A program made the translations under genes and the position numbers. A DNA stretch of 53,466 nucleotides from NCBI GenBank assembly GCA_029260615.1, contig JAJDCX010000022.1:1-53466 (forward strand), written 5' to 3'. This document shows positions 16,407 through 23,763 of the stretch, one piece after another. Numbering within the stretch: the stretch's first letter is position 1; every line of letters starts with the position of its first letter. Under the pieces are notes generated by a model, which was given only the letters and a program-made list of their open reading frames with translations, ran no database searches and had not been told where the DNA came from. Source of the stretch: Phycisphaeraceae bacterium. GTDB lineage: Bacteria; Planctomycetota; Phycisphaerae; Phycisphaerales; Phycisphaeraceae.

Positions 16407-17069
16407 ATGGATAAGCAACCCTGCCCGCTCTGCCAGAAACAAAGGCCGTCTCGCAAGTTCAAACGGCTCTACAACAGCCCGGTCTGCCATAAGTGTTATT
16501 ACGCTTTTACAAACCGCAGACAGATCGCCTACCTCATTGACGTGATCCTCTGGCGGATTGCGATGTTTTTGTTCTTCTCCGCGGTGGGCTTCATCTTGGC
16601 TGCGGCGCTCCCCAACCCCAATACCGACTGGAGTACTATTGAGTTGGGGCTGACGATACTGAGTTGGGGCTTGGTACTGGTGTTCATCTTCAAGGATGGG
16701 TTCGGTGGTTGTTCTCCGGGCAAGGCGATCTGTGGTGTGGTGGTCGTGGATCAAGACACCTACGAGCCGATCGGATTCGGCCGGTCCTTCAAACGCAACC
16801 TCCCCATCGCAATCCCGTTGGTCCCGCTGTATGTGGCGTTCACACTCGCCAAGGGCAGGCGGCTGGGGGACGGTTGGGCAAACTCCAAAGTGATCTGGTC
16901 GAAGTACCGCAACCATCCCGTCTTCACCGCACAGACCTACTGCCCCAAGTGCCAATACGACCTCCGCGCAAACACCTCCGGGAACTGCCCCGAGTGTGGC
17001 CAAGAGATCGACGACCACACGCGGCAGGTATTGGCGAGCCAGTATTACGACGACCCACCCATAACCTGA
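16407..17069 (+). CDS. RDD family membrane protein with zinc-ribbon ends
   Basis: A 220-residue membrane protein. It starts with a CPLC...CHKCYY zinc-ribbon-like knuckle, has an RDD domain with three helices (RRQIAYLIDVILWRIAMF, a middle pair, and the loop KAICGVVVVDQDTYEPIGF) and ends with a second zinc ribbon CPKCQYDLRANTSGNCPEC, a tail typical of planctomycete proteins. RDD proteins have been tied to ion or compatible-solute transport in some bacteria, but the role here is open. ATG 16407 is preferred over 16344 because it places the cysteine knuckle at the start. It is inserted on the opposite strand between ddl and ftsQ. Confidence 0.8.
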   Translation: MDKQPCPLCQKQRPSRKFKRLYNSPVCHKCYYAFTNRRQIAYLIDVILWRIAMFLFFSAVGFILAAALPNPNTDWSTIELGLTILSWGLVLVFIFKDGFGGCSPGKAICGVVVVDQDTYEPIGFGRSFKRNLPIAIPLVPLYVAFTLAKGRRLGDGWANSKVIWSKYRNHPVFTAQTYCPKCQYDLRANTSGNCPECGQEIDDHTRQVLASQYYDDPPIT

Positions 17070-17208
17070 AACGTGCATGAACCATCCAATAAGGCTCGGT
17101 TCTAACGCCGACATCGGGTTGTTAAAGAAGGTCACGCCGAGCATCATCAACGTCGCGGGCAGGGGGATGGCGACCGACGGGATCTTTGTGCAAGCCAGCA
17201 CCTGCCGC

Positions 17209-18180
17209 TTACCCCGTGGGGGCCCGCGTATTGGAAATATCCTTACAAGCCAGGCGGGCGAGCCGGTTGGTTAGCTGGGCGAGGTTCAGGCCCGCCTTTG
17301 CGGCCGCCATGGGGAGCAGGGAATGCGTGGTGAATCCGGGGATCGTGTTGACCTCGATAAGCCAGGGCCGGCCTAAATCGTCCACCATGAAATCCACTCG
17401 GCAGAGGTGGCGAACACCCAGCACGCGGTACGCGGTCAGCGACCAGTCCCGGATTTGTTGCAAGGTCTGGGCAGGCAGGTCGATGTCAAATAAGTATTGG
17501 GTGTCGTTGCTTGTGTATTTCGCGTCGTAGTCGTAGCACTCGCCGGGCGGGACGATCTGGATCGCGGGCAAGGCCATCGGCTCACTGTCCGGGGTTTCGC
17601 CACCGGGGGTCTCGCCGGCGATCACGCCGACCGTCAGTTCTTTGCCGGGGACGTAACGTTCGACCAGTAGTTTGGGGTAGTCCTTGCTCAATGACTCACG
17701 GGCGGCGTCGGCTTGGGCTTGCGTTTTGCAGATCGCCAGGCCGAACGTTGAACCCTCTTCCAATGCCTTGACCACGACCGGGGCTTGGATGGTTGGGGTT
17801 TGCCCTTCGAGCAGCAGTTCGGCTTGCGGTGTCGCGACGCCGTGTTCCGCGACCGTCAGCTTGGTGAGGTGCTTATTGATGCAGAGGCTGGCTGCGCCTG
17901 GGCCGGAGCCGACGTAGTTCACATCGCGGTCGCTGAGTATCCGTTGCAAGCCCCCGCCTTCGCCCCATAGGCCGTGCAACACGGGGAAGATGACGTCGCC
18001 GCCGGTTTGGGTGAACTCATCCAGTGCTGAGAGGTCGTTCGGCAAGATGTCGCGTTCGGTCACCTCGTGCCCGGCCTCGCGCAGAGCCTGGGCGACCTGC
18101 CCGCCGCCTTGCAGGCTGACCGCCCGCTCCCGGCCGGGGCCGCCTGCCAGCACTAACACGCGTAGACCCTTGGATGACAC
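17209..18180 (-). CDS. ddl: D-alanine--D-alanine ligase
   Basis: ATP-grasp enzyme making the D-Ala-D-Ala dipeptide for peptidoglycan. The 323 residues match the family: VLAGGPGRERAVSLQGG near the start, FPVLHGLWGEGGGLQ, the substrate loop YVGSGPGAASLCINKHLTK, the ATP-binding lysine block APVVVKALEEGSTFGLAI, and at the end LCRVDFMVDDLGRPWLIEVNTIPGFTTHSLLP with metal-binding D, E and N. The start codon is GTG with AAGGAG 8 bases upstream. Its presence together with an FtsQ-like gene argues for a peptidoglycan wall and some dcw-type division genes in this organism. Confidence 0.96.
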   Translation of the reverse strand: MSSKGLRVLVLAGGPGRERAVSLQGGGQVAQALREAGHEVTERDILPNDLSALDEFTQTGGDVIFPVLHGLWGEGGGLQRILSDRDVNYVGSGPGAASLCINKHLTKLTVAEHGVATPQAELLLEGQTPTIQAPVVVKALEEGSTFGLAICKTQAQADAARESLSKDYPKLLVERYVPGKELTVGVIAGETPGGETPDSEPMALPAIQIVPPGECYDYDAKYTSNDTQYLFDIDLPAQTLQQIRDWSLTAYRVLGVRHLCRVDFMVDDLGRPWLIEVNTIPGFTTHSLLPMAAAKAGLNLAQLTNRLARLACKDISNTRAPTG

Positions 18181-18353
18181 AGACAGACTCCTTGTGAGAA
18201 ACGATACGCCTACATTAGCTCATCGTCTACTGGGTGGCTTGGGGTTTCAAGTTCTTTTTGGGGATAGTTAGTTTGTGCCGTTGAGGGGGATTCACCGCAG
18301 AGAAAGAGTTCACCGCAGAGGACGCGGAGGGCGCAGAGGGATGCAATGAAAGT

Positions 18354-18447
18354 AACAGGGATGAACGCTGACGAACGGTGATGCGGAGAACAGATAAGGT
18401 CACCGAGGGGTCGGCCCTATCCGCGTTCATCTGCGTTCATCTCTGTT
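18354..18447. repeat. REP-like imperfect hairpin built of 10-base GATGAACGCx units
   Basis: Left arm AACAGGGATGAACGCTGACGAACG (18354-18377, written here as 24 bases in two parts) pairs with the reverse complement at 18424-18447 at 21 of 24 positions, around a loop of 46 bases. Each arm is itself a near-tandem of a 9-10-base unit. The same design with other letters occurs at 34114-34194. Confidence 0.55.
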
Positions 18448-18661
18448 TCAACGCTTTTGCTGTGTCTTTGTGTTGCTATTTCTGCTTTTCTAAAACTCAC
18501 GGTGTTCCGGCGGTAACGGCAGGCGCGGGGTCAGCGGGACCGGGTCGAGCCCACGTCCTGTGATCCGTCATCTAGCCGGGACGGTCCGCTACCAAGGCCC
18601 CCCCGCCCCCGGAAGCTTGGATGAGGTTTCATCCGTTGCATTGGGGTGACGGTTTCTCGCC

Positions 18662-18692
18662 GCGGTCCCACCACCGGGAGGTGGTGGGCTTT
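18662..18692. repeat. GGGA-loop hairpin, copy 1
   Basis: GCGGT, then stem CCCACCACC (18667-18675), loop GGGA, stem GGTGGTGGG (18680-18688), then CTTT. The flanks and loop are identical to copy 2 at 20371-20400, while three base pairs of the stem differ and are compensated. Confidence 0.7.
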
Positions 18693-18833
18693 TGGGGAGA
18701 GTTGGGGGCAGCCCTCGAGTCCCGGTCCTTTTAATCTTTGGATGCTCGGGGTAGCTGTCGATCGTCGCCGTGAGGTTGTCGGCAAGCGTGATTCAAAATA
18801 AGTCACGCCTCCACTCTTGGATGATGCGTCACG

Positions 18834-18965
18834 TTTGTGCGCACAAAGATGGTTTTATGGGCGTTTGAGATTTGTGTAAATGGTGGGTGGCAAGGGGGGT
18901 AAGAAAATGTTTGGAATGGCGTATTTTTGATGGGAAAGTGGTCGGATTTGTGCGCACAGGGACGG
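18834..18965. repeat. pair of TTTGTGCGCACA palindromes 113 bases apart
   Basis: TTTGTGCGCACAAAGATGG (18834-18852) contains a 14-base perfect palindrome; TTTGTGCGCACAGGGACGG (18947-18965) repeats it in the same orientation with four differences. Spacing and symmetry suit a protein-binding site, but no target gene is obvious. Confidence 0.45.
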
Positions 18966-19055
18966 CTTTCTTCGGTATCGACTCCCGACCTAGATTTCTC
19001 CGTGTGTGCGTGCGGAGATGGTAGGAGGGGATCAACCGAAAAGTTTCTTCGGGCC

Positions 19056-20183
19056 CTAAATGCCGATTAGATGCTCAAGATTCAATATGCTTGGCCGTGG
19101 GCAAGAACCATCCGCGACCCATTTCGCAAAATCTGCTTTAATTACTTTATACACATTTACAACATGAACGAAGAGCCCGCGAAGCACGTCATTGTATACA
19201 AATATTACTTTTTCCTCACCATATCGTTCCATATATTTTGCCAGATCTTTGTCGCCACCACGCCCAGGAAAAGCATGGAATATTCTATAGCCGTATCCAA
19301 ATGCTTCGAGAAATGATTCGCCACTGTTCTCTGGGTCTATACCAAATGGTGGGTTTCGCAAGGTAGCTCCAAACCTCTCGCTTTCATACTCCACCCACTT
19401 ACACTTCACCTCATTACTAACAGCATTCATATAAACCGTAGTAGCCTTAGCAAATAGATTATCTAACCTCTCATTTTTACTATACAGTTGTCGGAATAGC
19501 ACCGAGACACTTCGAATATCATGAATCGTAGGCAATTCAGAAGAGACATATTTTCGACCTCGACTCGTGTAAGACATACGGCTACTACTCCACCTGCTAC
19601 TATCTATTTGCTCAACTACAGATAAATAATGAGCAACGGTATTTGATTCGGCTTCGCCCCATTCTGCTGAATCACGAATCGGCGTAAATCCAATTGCAGC
19701 CTGCACAGAGTCGTAATCGCCCATAATCACGCAATGCATCCCGGACATTCGCTCGTGTATTTCTCGTAGACTGATGGAATGGCCATCTTCATCCTCGAAA
19801 TAATGGCGAGACATACTTATGCCTATACACCCAGCCATCTGACCTTCAACTAATCGGATCTGTTCTTGACTCAAAGGTTCAAAACGATCTCGAAAAACTA
19901 ACATATCATGATTATCATGTACTGCGTCACCCGATATCTCAATTGCATGATCAAACGCAGGCGTGTTTAGATCAATGTCATCCTCATGTGTAACTGTACG
20001 ATTCAAGCCGTACTTTTCGACGATATATTCCAACTCGCCTTGATCTAGTTTGCGCCAGTTTAAATAATACATCTTATTTCTCAACTCAAGCTGCGAGCCA
20101 TCTATATTCACTAGCGACCTAATTGACCAGTATAAATATGTACATCTGTCTTCGTATCTGTACAGGTAATCCTTTACGCTCAT
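19056..20183 (-). CDS. orphan low-GC protein, function unknown
   Basis: A 375-residue protein that I do not recognise. It is soluble, with many Tyr, Ser and acidic residues and no signal peptide or membrane helix. Base composition is visibly AT-richer than all neighbours over its whole length, and codons such as ATA, AGA and TTA are frequent, so it was probably acquired. ATG 20183 is chosen because TGGAGG lies 8 bases upstream; upstream in-frame ATGs (to 20225) lack one. It is bordered by repeat-rich intergenic DNA on both sides, in keeping with an inserted cargo gene. Confidence 0.75.
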   Translation of the reverse strand: MSVKDYLYRYEDRCTYLYWSIRSLVNIDGSQLELRNKMYYLNWRKLDQGELEYIVEKYGLNRTVTHEDDIDLNTPAFDHAIEISGDAVHDNHDMLVFRDRFEPLSQEQIRLVEGQMAGCIGISMSRHYFEDEDGHSISLREIHERMSGMHCVIMGDYDSVQAAIGFTPIRDSAEWGEAESNTVAHYLSVVEQIDSSRWSSSRMSYTSRGRKYVSSELPTIHDIRSVSVLFRQLYSKNERLDNLFAKATTVYMNAVSNEVKCKWVEYESERFGATLRNPPFGIDPENSGESFLEAFGYGYRIFHAFPGRGGDKDLAKYMERYGEEKVIFVYNDVLRGLFVHVVNVYKVIKADFAKWVADGSCPRPSILNLEHLIGI

Positions 20184-20289
20184 CTGATACGCCTCCATTG
20201 AAAAAAGCGAGACAGCCATCGCCATCCCACCATGCTCGGTTACTTCGGGTTTTTGCCCGGGCCCGGTTTCATGGAATCTATTATAGCTT

Positions 20290-20400
20290 AGGAGCCGGGC
20301 GGGACGCCCGGGCTATATGGGGGAAGTGTGGGAGGCGGGTGGCGGGGGTTGGGGCGTTATGTTGAGATTCGCGGTCCCATGGCCGGGAGGCCATGGGCTT
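20290..20400. repeat. structured intergenic cluster with G-quadruplex motif and GGGA-loop hairpin copy 2
   Basis: A hairpin GCC-GGGCG/CGCCCGGGC with a GGA loop (about 20293-20312) is followed by a guanine-run tract fitting a quadruplex (20319-20354) and then by GCGGT, stem CCCATGGCC (20376-20384), loop GGGA, stem GGCCATGGG (20389-20397), CTTT. The last is the covarying partner of 18662-18692. Confidence 0.65.
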
Positions 20401-20430
20401 TGGGGGCGTTTTTCAGATTCAAACAAATCC

Positions 20431-21192
20431 CTAGCGGCTGCTTGGTGAGATGTGTTGGACGATGGGGTTTAGGAGGTTGGGGATCAGGCGGTCGGCGGCG
20501 AGGGCTTCGCAGTGTTGGCCTAGCATGGTCGTCAGGGGTTGTAGGTCGTCGAGTTTGTCGATTGGGCCGTAGCGTCGGAGCGTGACGAAGAGGCTGATGG
20601 GTTCGTCGGCGTAGCGTCTGCCGGAGCCCCGTCGTGAGCGTCTTCTTGTTTTGACTTCGAAGTAGGCTTGTAGGAGGCCGTCGTCTGAGAGGTTCATACC
20701 GAAGACGGGCTGGGCGTCGAGGATTTTTGTGTGGGGTGTTGCGTCGGTGGGTCTTAGGAGTTCGCCCAGGGGTGAGTCTGCGAAGAGGGCTTGGTGGACG
20801 ACTTCGTCGTGGTTGGATTTGCACTCGAGGTCGAAGCCGAACATGAGTTCGAGGTAGTCGACATCGAGGGGGCTGATGGTGAGGTAGTACGGTGTGACCT
20901 CGAGGATCTGGCTGTGGTAGCGGTAGGCTTCTTCGAGGGACTGGGGGTTGACGTGGCCGGTGCGTATGCTGCCCTGGCGTAGGGTGAGCCAGGTGTATTC
21001 GGCTTCACGTTTGGAGGACTCGAGGGACAGCTCGCCGTCGTATCGGCGGAAGCGTGTCATGCCGGGGTGGGTCTTGCGGATCTGGTCGAAGAAGTGCAAG
21101 AGGGTGTCGCGCTCGGTGGGGAGGTCCATCTTGAGCGCGAGTTTCTGGTTGATATAGAAGTCGGTACACAGGGCACCGTAGCTTGTAGCCAT
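20431..21192 (-). CDS. conserved-looking protein of unknown function
   Basis: A 253-residue soluble protein, not recognised. It opens MATSYGALCTDFYINQKLAL, has a central block with LEVTPYYLTISPLDVDYLELMFGFDLECKSNHDEVV, a short basic stretch RRRSRRGSGRR and a C-terminal helical region. There is no signal peptide. GAGG precedes the ATG. Composition is that of the host genome, unlike the neighbour at 19056-20183. A degenerate 11-base tandem repeat lies 80-145 bases before its start and could belong to its control region. Confidence 0.75.
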   Translation of the reverse strand: MATSYGALCTDFYINQKLALKMDLPTERDTLLHFFDQIRKTHPGMTRFRRYDGELSLESSKREAEYTWLTLRQGSIRTGHVNPQSLEEAYRYHSQILEVTPYYLTISPLDVDYLELMFGFDLECKSNHDEVVHQALFADSPLGELLRPTDATPHTKILDAQPVFGMNLSDDGLLQAYFEVKTRRRSRRGSGRRYADEPISLFVTLRRYGPIDKLDDLQPLTTMLGQHCEALAADRLIPNLLNPIVQHISPSSR

Positions 21193-21270
21193 GTCAGGTC
21201 CTCGTGTGGCGGGGTTGCCCGCGGTATAGCCTTGCCAGTATAGCAGTCCCCAGGGTGTTTATCGACCGAA

Positions 21271-21336
21271 TGGCCCCAGAATGGCCCCGGGTTGGCTCTG
21301 GGTTGGTCCCGGATTAGCCCCGGATTAACCCCGGAG
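21271..21336. repeat. six degenerate 11-base tandem repeats
   Basis: Units TGGCCCCAGAA, TGGCCCCGGGT, TGGCTCTGGGT, TGGTCCCGGAT, TAGCCCCGGAT and TAACCCCGGAG follow without gaps. An 11-base period is close to one helical turn, so the units would face the same side of the DNA. They lie upstream of the gene starting at 21192. Confidence 0.6.
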
Positions 21337-21536
21337 ACATCCCCCGGGATGGCTTTGGATCGGTATTTGGGAGGCGTTGGGGGTGGGCTATGGGACCTGA
21401 AATGGGGTCTGGGCGGGTCGATCGGTGCGGCTGGGGCGGGCTGTGTGGGGCGAGGGATGGGATCGTGGGGGTGGAGCCAAACCCTGTACTTGAAAACACC
21501 GATAGGGATGCTAACCTCTACGGCTCGACATCCCGA

Positions 21537-21609
21537 TCCCCGGTAGCTCAATTGGTAGAGTAGGTGACTGTTAATCACTTGGTTGCTGGTTCGAGTCCAG
21601 CTCGGGGAG
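21537..21609 (+). tRNA. tRNA-Asn (GTT)
   Basis: Acceptor TCCCCGG/TCGGGGA with discriminator G, anticodon stem GGTGA/TCACT around loop CTGTTAA (anticodon GTT), T arm CTGG-TTCGAGT-CCAG. CCA is not encoded. A strong terminator follows 9 bases later. Confidence 0.96.
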
Positions 21610-21618
21610 CTTGCACTA

Positions 21619-21645
21619 CCGTCACGGAAACGTGACGGTTTTTTT
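21619..21645 (+). terminator. terminator of tRNA-Asn
   Basis: Stem CCGTCACG (21619-21626), GAAA loop, CGTGACGG (21631-21638), then seven T. Confidence 0.92.
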
Positions 21646-21986
21646 ATGCGCGGAGGGGGTGATGGGTAGAGGATTCTTAATCTCGACGTAACGGGTCCAT
21701 ATACGGATCACGATAAAAACTCGTACGGTTGCCCCCGGCACACGGCCTACGTTGGGGGCTTGGCCCATTGGGCCAACGCGCGGATCTGCGATCCGCCGCT
21801 AAACGGCGAGCCTGTGTGCGGCGGGTATCGGTGATCTGTTCTAAGAACGTGGAATCACACACGCACGAGTTTTTAACGGGATGCGTATAAGTCATATCGC
21901 CGCGTGTCTGGACGGTGTCCGCGGATATAACCACTGGATAAGTCGCGACAAGCCGCGGCGCTTCGTAGGGGGCTGGCGTGGGGGTG
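21646..21986. other. 340-base intergenic region with consecutive hairpins
   Basis: No gene is supported. Three hairpins follow each other: TTGGCCC/GGGCCAA (21760-21776), CGGATC/GATCCG (21781-21795) and CGCCG/CGGCG (21794-21808), the last two overlapping by two bases. They may be a structured RNA or a transcription barrier between tRNA-Asn and the convergent PEP-CTERM gene. Confidence 0.45.
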
Positions 21987-23204
21987 TTAAATGTGTGCAG
22001 AGCGTCTGCGTGTGAGCAGAGCGGGGGCGGCGAGGAAGATGAGGGCGCAGGTGGCGGGCTCGGGGATGGTGGTGGGTGCGGGTGAGCCGGCGTTCCAGTT
22101 ACCCAGGACGATGTTGAGGTCGGCGATGCCGACGAAGTTGTCGTTGGAGGGGTCGGCCTGGGGGTTGGCGAGTGGGGTGCTTTGGTTCCAGTTGGCTAGG
22201 ACGATGTTCAGATCGGCGATGCCAACGAAGCCGTCGGCGTCGAGGTCGCCGGTGATGGCGGGTGGGATGGTGATGGAGAAGAACTGGTCGCCAGCGAAGT
22301 TGTTGAAGTTGATGCCGGAGAGGTTGCCGATGCCACCGCCGGAGCCGTTGCCGCCTAGGTTGCCGGTGGAGATGGGTAGGCCTGCGAGCGTTTGGTTTGA
22401 GTGGAAGTTGTTGTTGCTGCTGCCGTAGACGGCGTGGATGTTGATGTTGTCGCCTGGTGCGGGGTTGCCGATGTCTGCCAGTGCGATTGATAGTTCCAGG
22501 CCGGTGGTGACGGCTAGTGCGGCGGCTTGGTTGGCGGGGTTGCCGGTGTTGCCGCCGACGCCTGCGGTGTTGGTGTTGTTGAAGCCGAAGTGGATGGGGT
22601 TATTAAGGAAGGGGGAGAGGTTACGGGCTTCGCCGACGCCTGTGGAGCCAAGGCCCAAGTCGGTGGGGTTGATGGTGCCTGTTTGTATGGCGGTGCCTGC
22701 GCCGGTGCTGGAGGAGGCGCCGTTGCCGGCGACGGCGGGGTTGGAGCCGCCTGCGCGATCGACGATGTCAACGGTGAAGACGTTGCCTGAGAAGGAACCC
22801 CAGCGAGCGTAGAGGTGGTAGTCGGCTTGGAAGCCTGAGTCGAAGGTTAGTCCGCCGAAGTTTTGGCTGATATTTTCGAAGTCGTATTGTGGGTTTGCGG
22901 AGAGCGTGTTTTCGCCGCCGGTTTTGGAGTCGATGAAGAGGCTGAGCTTGTTGAAGTTGTTTTCGATGTTGCCGGTGAGAATGAGGAAGAGTCGGCCGTT
23001 TTGTATGGTTGCGTAGGCGGCGTCGAGTTCACCGCCACCGCCCAGTCCGTTGGGGCTAGTCTGGTTGCCGAAGCCTGTGTCGATGGTTTGTACGGCGATG
23101 GCTTGGCCGTAGGCCGGGTCGCGTGTGCCGTCGATGGTGATTGCGTGTGCCGGGGCGGCCAAGGCTGGGGTGGCGATAGCTAGCCAGAGATACTTCATTT
23201 TCAT
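21987..23204 (-). CDS. secreted protein with dockerin-like repeats and PEP-CTERM tail
   Basis: A 405-residue exported protein. The ATG at 23204 has AGGAGG 6 bases upstream and gives a clean signal peptide (MKMKYLWLAIATPALAAPAHA). The next 290 residues form a Gly/Asn-rich beta domain starting ITIDGTRDPAYGQA, with a repeated pattern seen in planctomycete surface proteins; function unknown. The tail has calcium loops DLDADGFVGIADLN and DPSNDNFVGIADLN, then IPEP, a hydrophobic helix and TRRRSAHI, the PEP-CTERM signal. The module resembles that of the gene at 1359-2072 almost residue for residue, pointing to one shared anchoring system. Confidence 0.85.
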   Translation of the reverse strand: MKMKYLWLAIATPALAAPAHAITIDGTRDPAYGQAIAVQTIDTGFGNQTSPNGLGGGGELDAAYATIQNGRLFLILTGNIENNFNKLSLFIDSKTGGENTLSANPQYDFENISQNFGGLTFDSGFQADYHLYARWGSFSGNVFTVDIVDRAGGSNPAVAGNGASSSTGAGTAIQTGTINPTDLGLGSTGVGEARNLSPFLNNPIHFGFNNTNTAGVGGNTGNPANQAAALAVTTGLELSIALADIGNPAPGDNINIHAVYGSSNNNFHSNQTLAGLPISTGNLGGNGSGGGIGNLSGINFNNFAGDQFFSITIPPAITGDLDADGFVGIADLNIVLANWNQSTPLANPQADPSNDNFVGIADLNIVLGNWNAGSPAPTTIPEPATCALIFLAAPALLTRRRSAHI

Positions 23205-23763
23205 GGCTTGCCTCCTATACGAATCGGGGGTTAAAAACTGCCAATTAGAGCATACCACGGGTCGGGTGAAACCTGCGAGCATATTTTGATTTTGATTGGC
23301 GTGGTCGGGTGTAGAGGTGTGGCGAGCGTTAGGCTTGTAAGATATCTCGGGTGGAGAAAAACACGCCCAAAAGCCTAGTGCGAGCACGGTATGGCTTTAA
23401 TGATGTCGGTTTTGTCGGGCGGCATTTCGGCTCAACGGCTATATGGCCACCTCTAAAAATACACACACGCAGGTCATCCATGGGGCCCCGCTAAGCCGCG
23501 AGCGGATTTTTCGCGGAGGGAGTTTAATTATTAGAGGTGGCCATATGATTTATATTGACCCATATTCACCGTATGTCGGTGGCATTGACCCCGACATGCT
23601 TGGATTGTCACTTAATATAAGCTGGCGAATCGTCGTGCTTTGCTCATTTTATGCCTTGAGTCTTACGGTAATGGCCTCGGATTCACCGCTCCCCCTGCGA
23701 TCGGGGTTTTAATACTCATATGCGTTCGGAGCGGGGACGGTGACCTTGACCGGCGAGCTCGCA
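23205..23763. other. 560-base intergenic region containing an inverted-repeat element
   Basis: Apart from the 106-base element at 23441-23546, I see no convincing gene. A frame of 55 codons from the ATG at 23545 (IYIDPYSPYVGGIDPDMLGL) is open to 23712 with one hydrophobic stretch, but it has no ribosome site and is not supported by anything else. Confidence 0.45.
23441..23546. repeat. 106-base element with perfect 16-base terminal inverted repeats
   Basis: ATATGGCCACCTCTAA (23441-23456) and TTAGAGGTGGCCATAT (23531-23546) are exact reverse complements. The 74-base interior has its own nested complementarity (CCGC...GCGG and CCGCG...CGCGG). It may be a MITE-like element or a long structured RNA; no target duplication is visible. 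Confidence 0.65.

Larger units (their letters stand above)
18181..19055. other. 875-base intergenic region rich in repeats and hairpins
   Basis: No convincing gene. In order it contains two copies of TTCACCGCAGAG 18 bases apart (18291, 18309), a large imperfect hairpin (18354-18447), a GGGA-loop hairpin (18667-18688), two copies of a TTTGTGCGCACA palindrome (18834, 18947) and the motif TCGACTCCCGACC (18978-18990). Each is listed or discussed separately. It separates the core ddl gene from a low-GC orphan gene, so it may be a hot spot for insertion. Confidence 0.6.

Noticed and set aside
16359..17201. Long minus-strand frame opposite the RDD gene
   Set aside because: The plus strand carries zinc ribbons and an RDD domain; the antisense product has no feature.
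23443..23712. 89-codon plus-strand frame through the inverted-repeat element
   Set aside because: It begins inside the left inverted repeat, has no ribosome site, and its first third is the hairpin core. Not supported as a gene.
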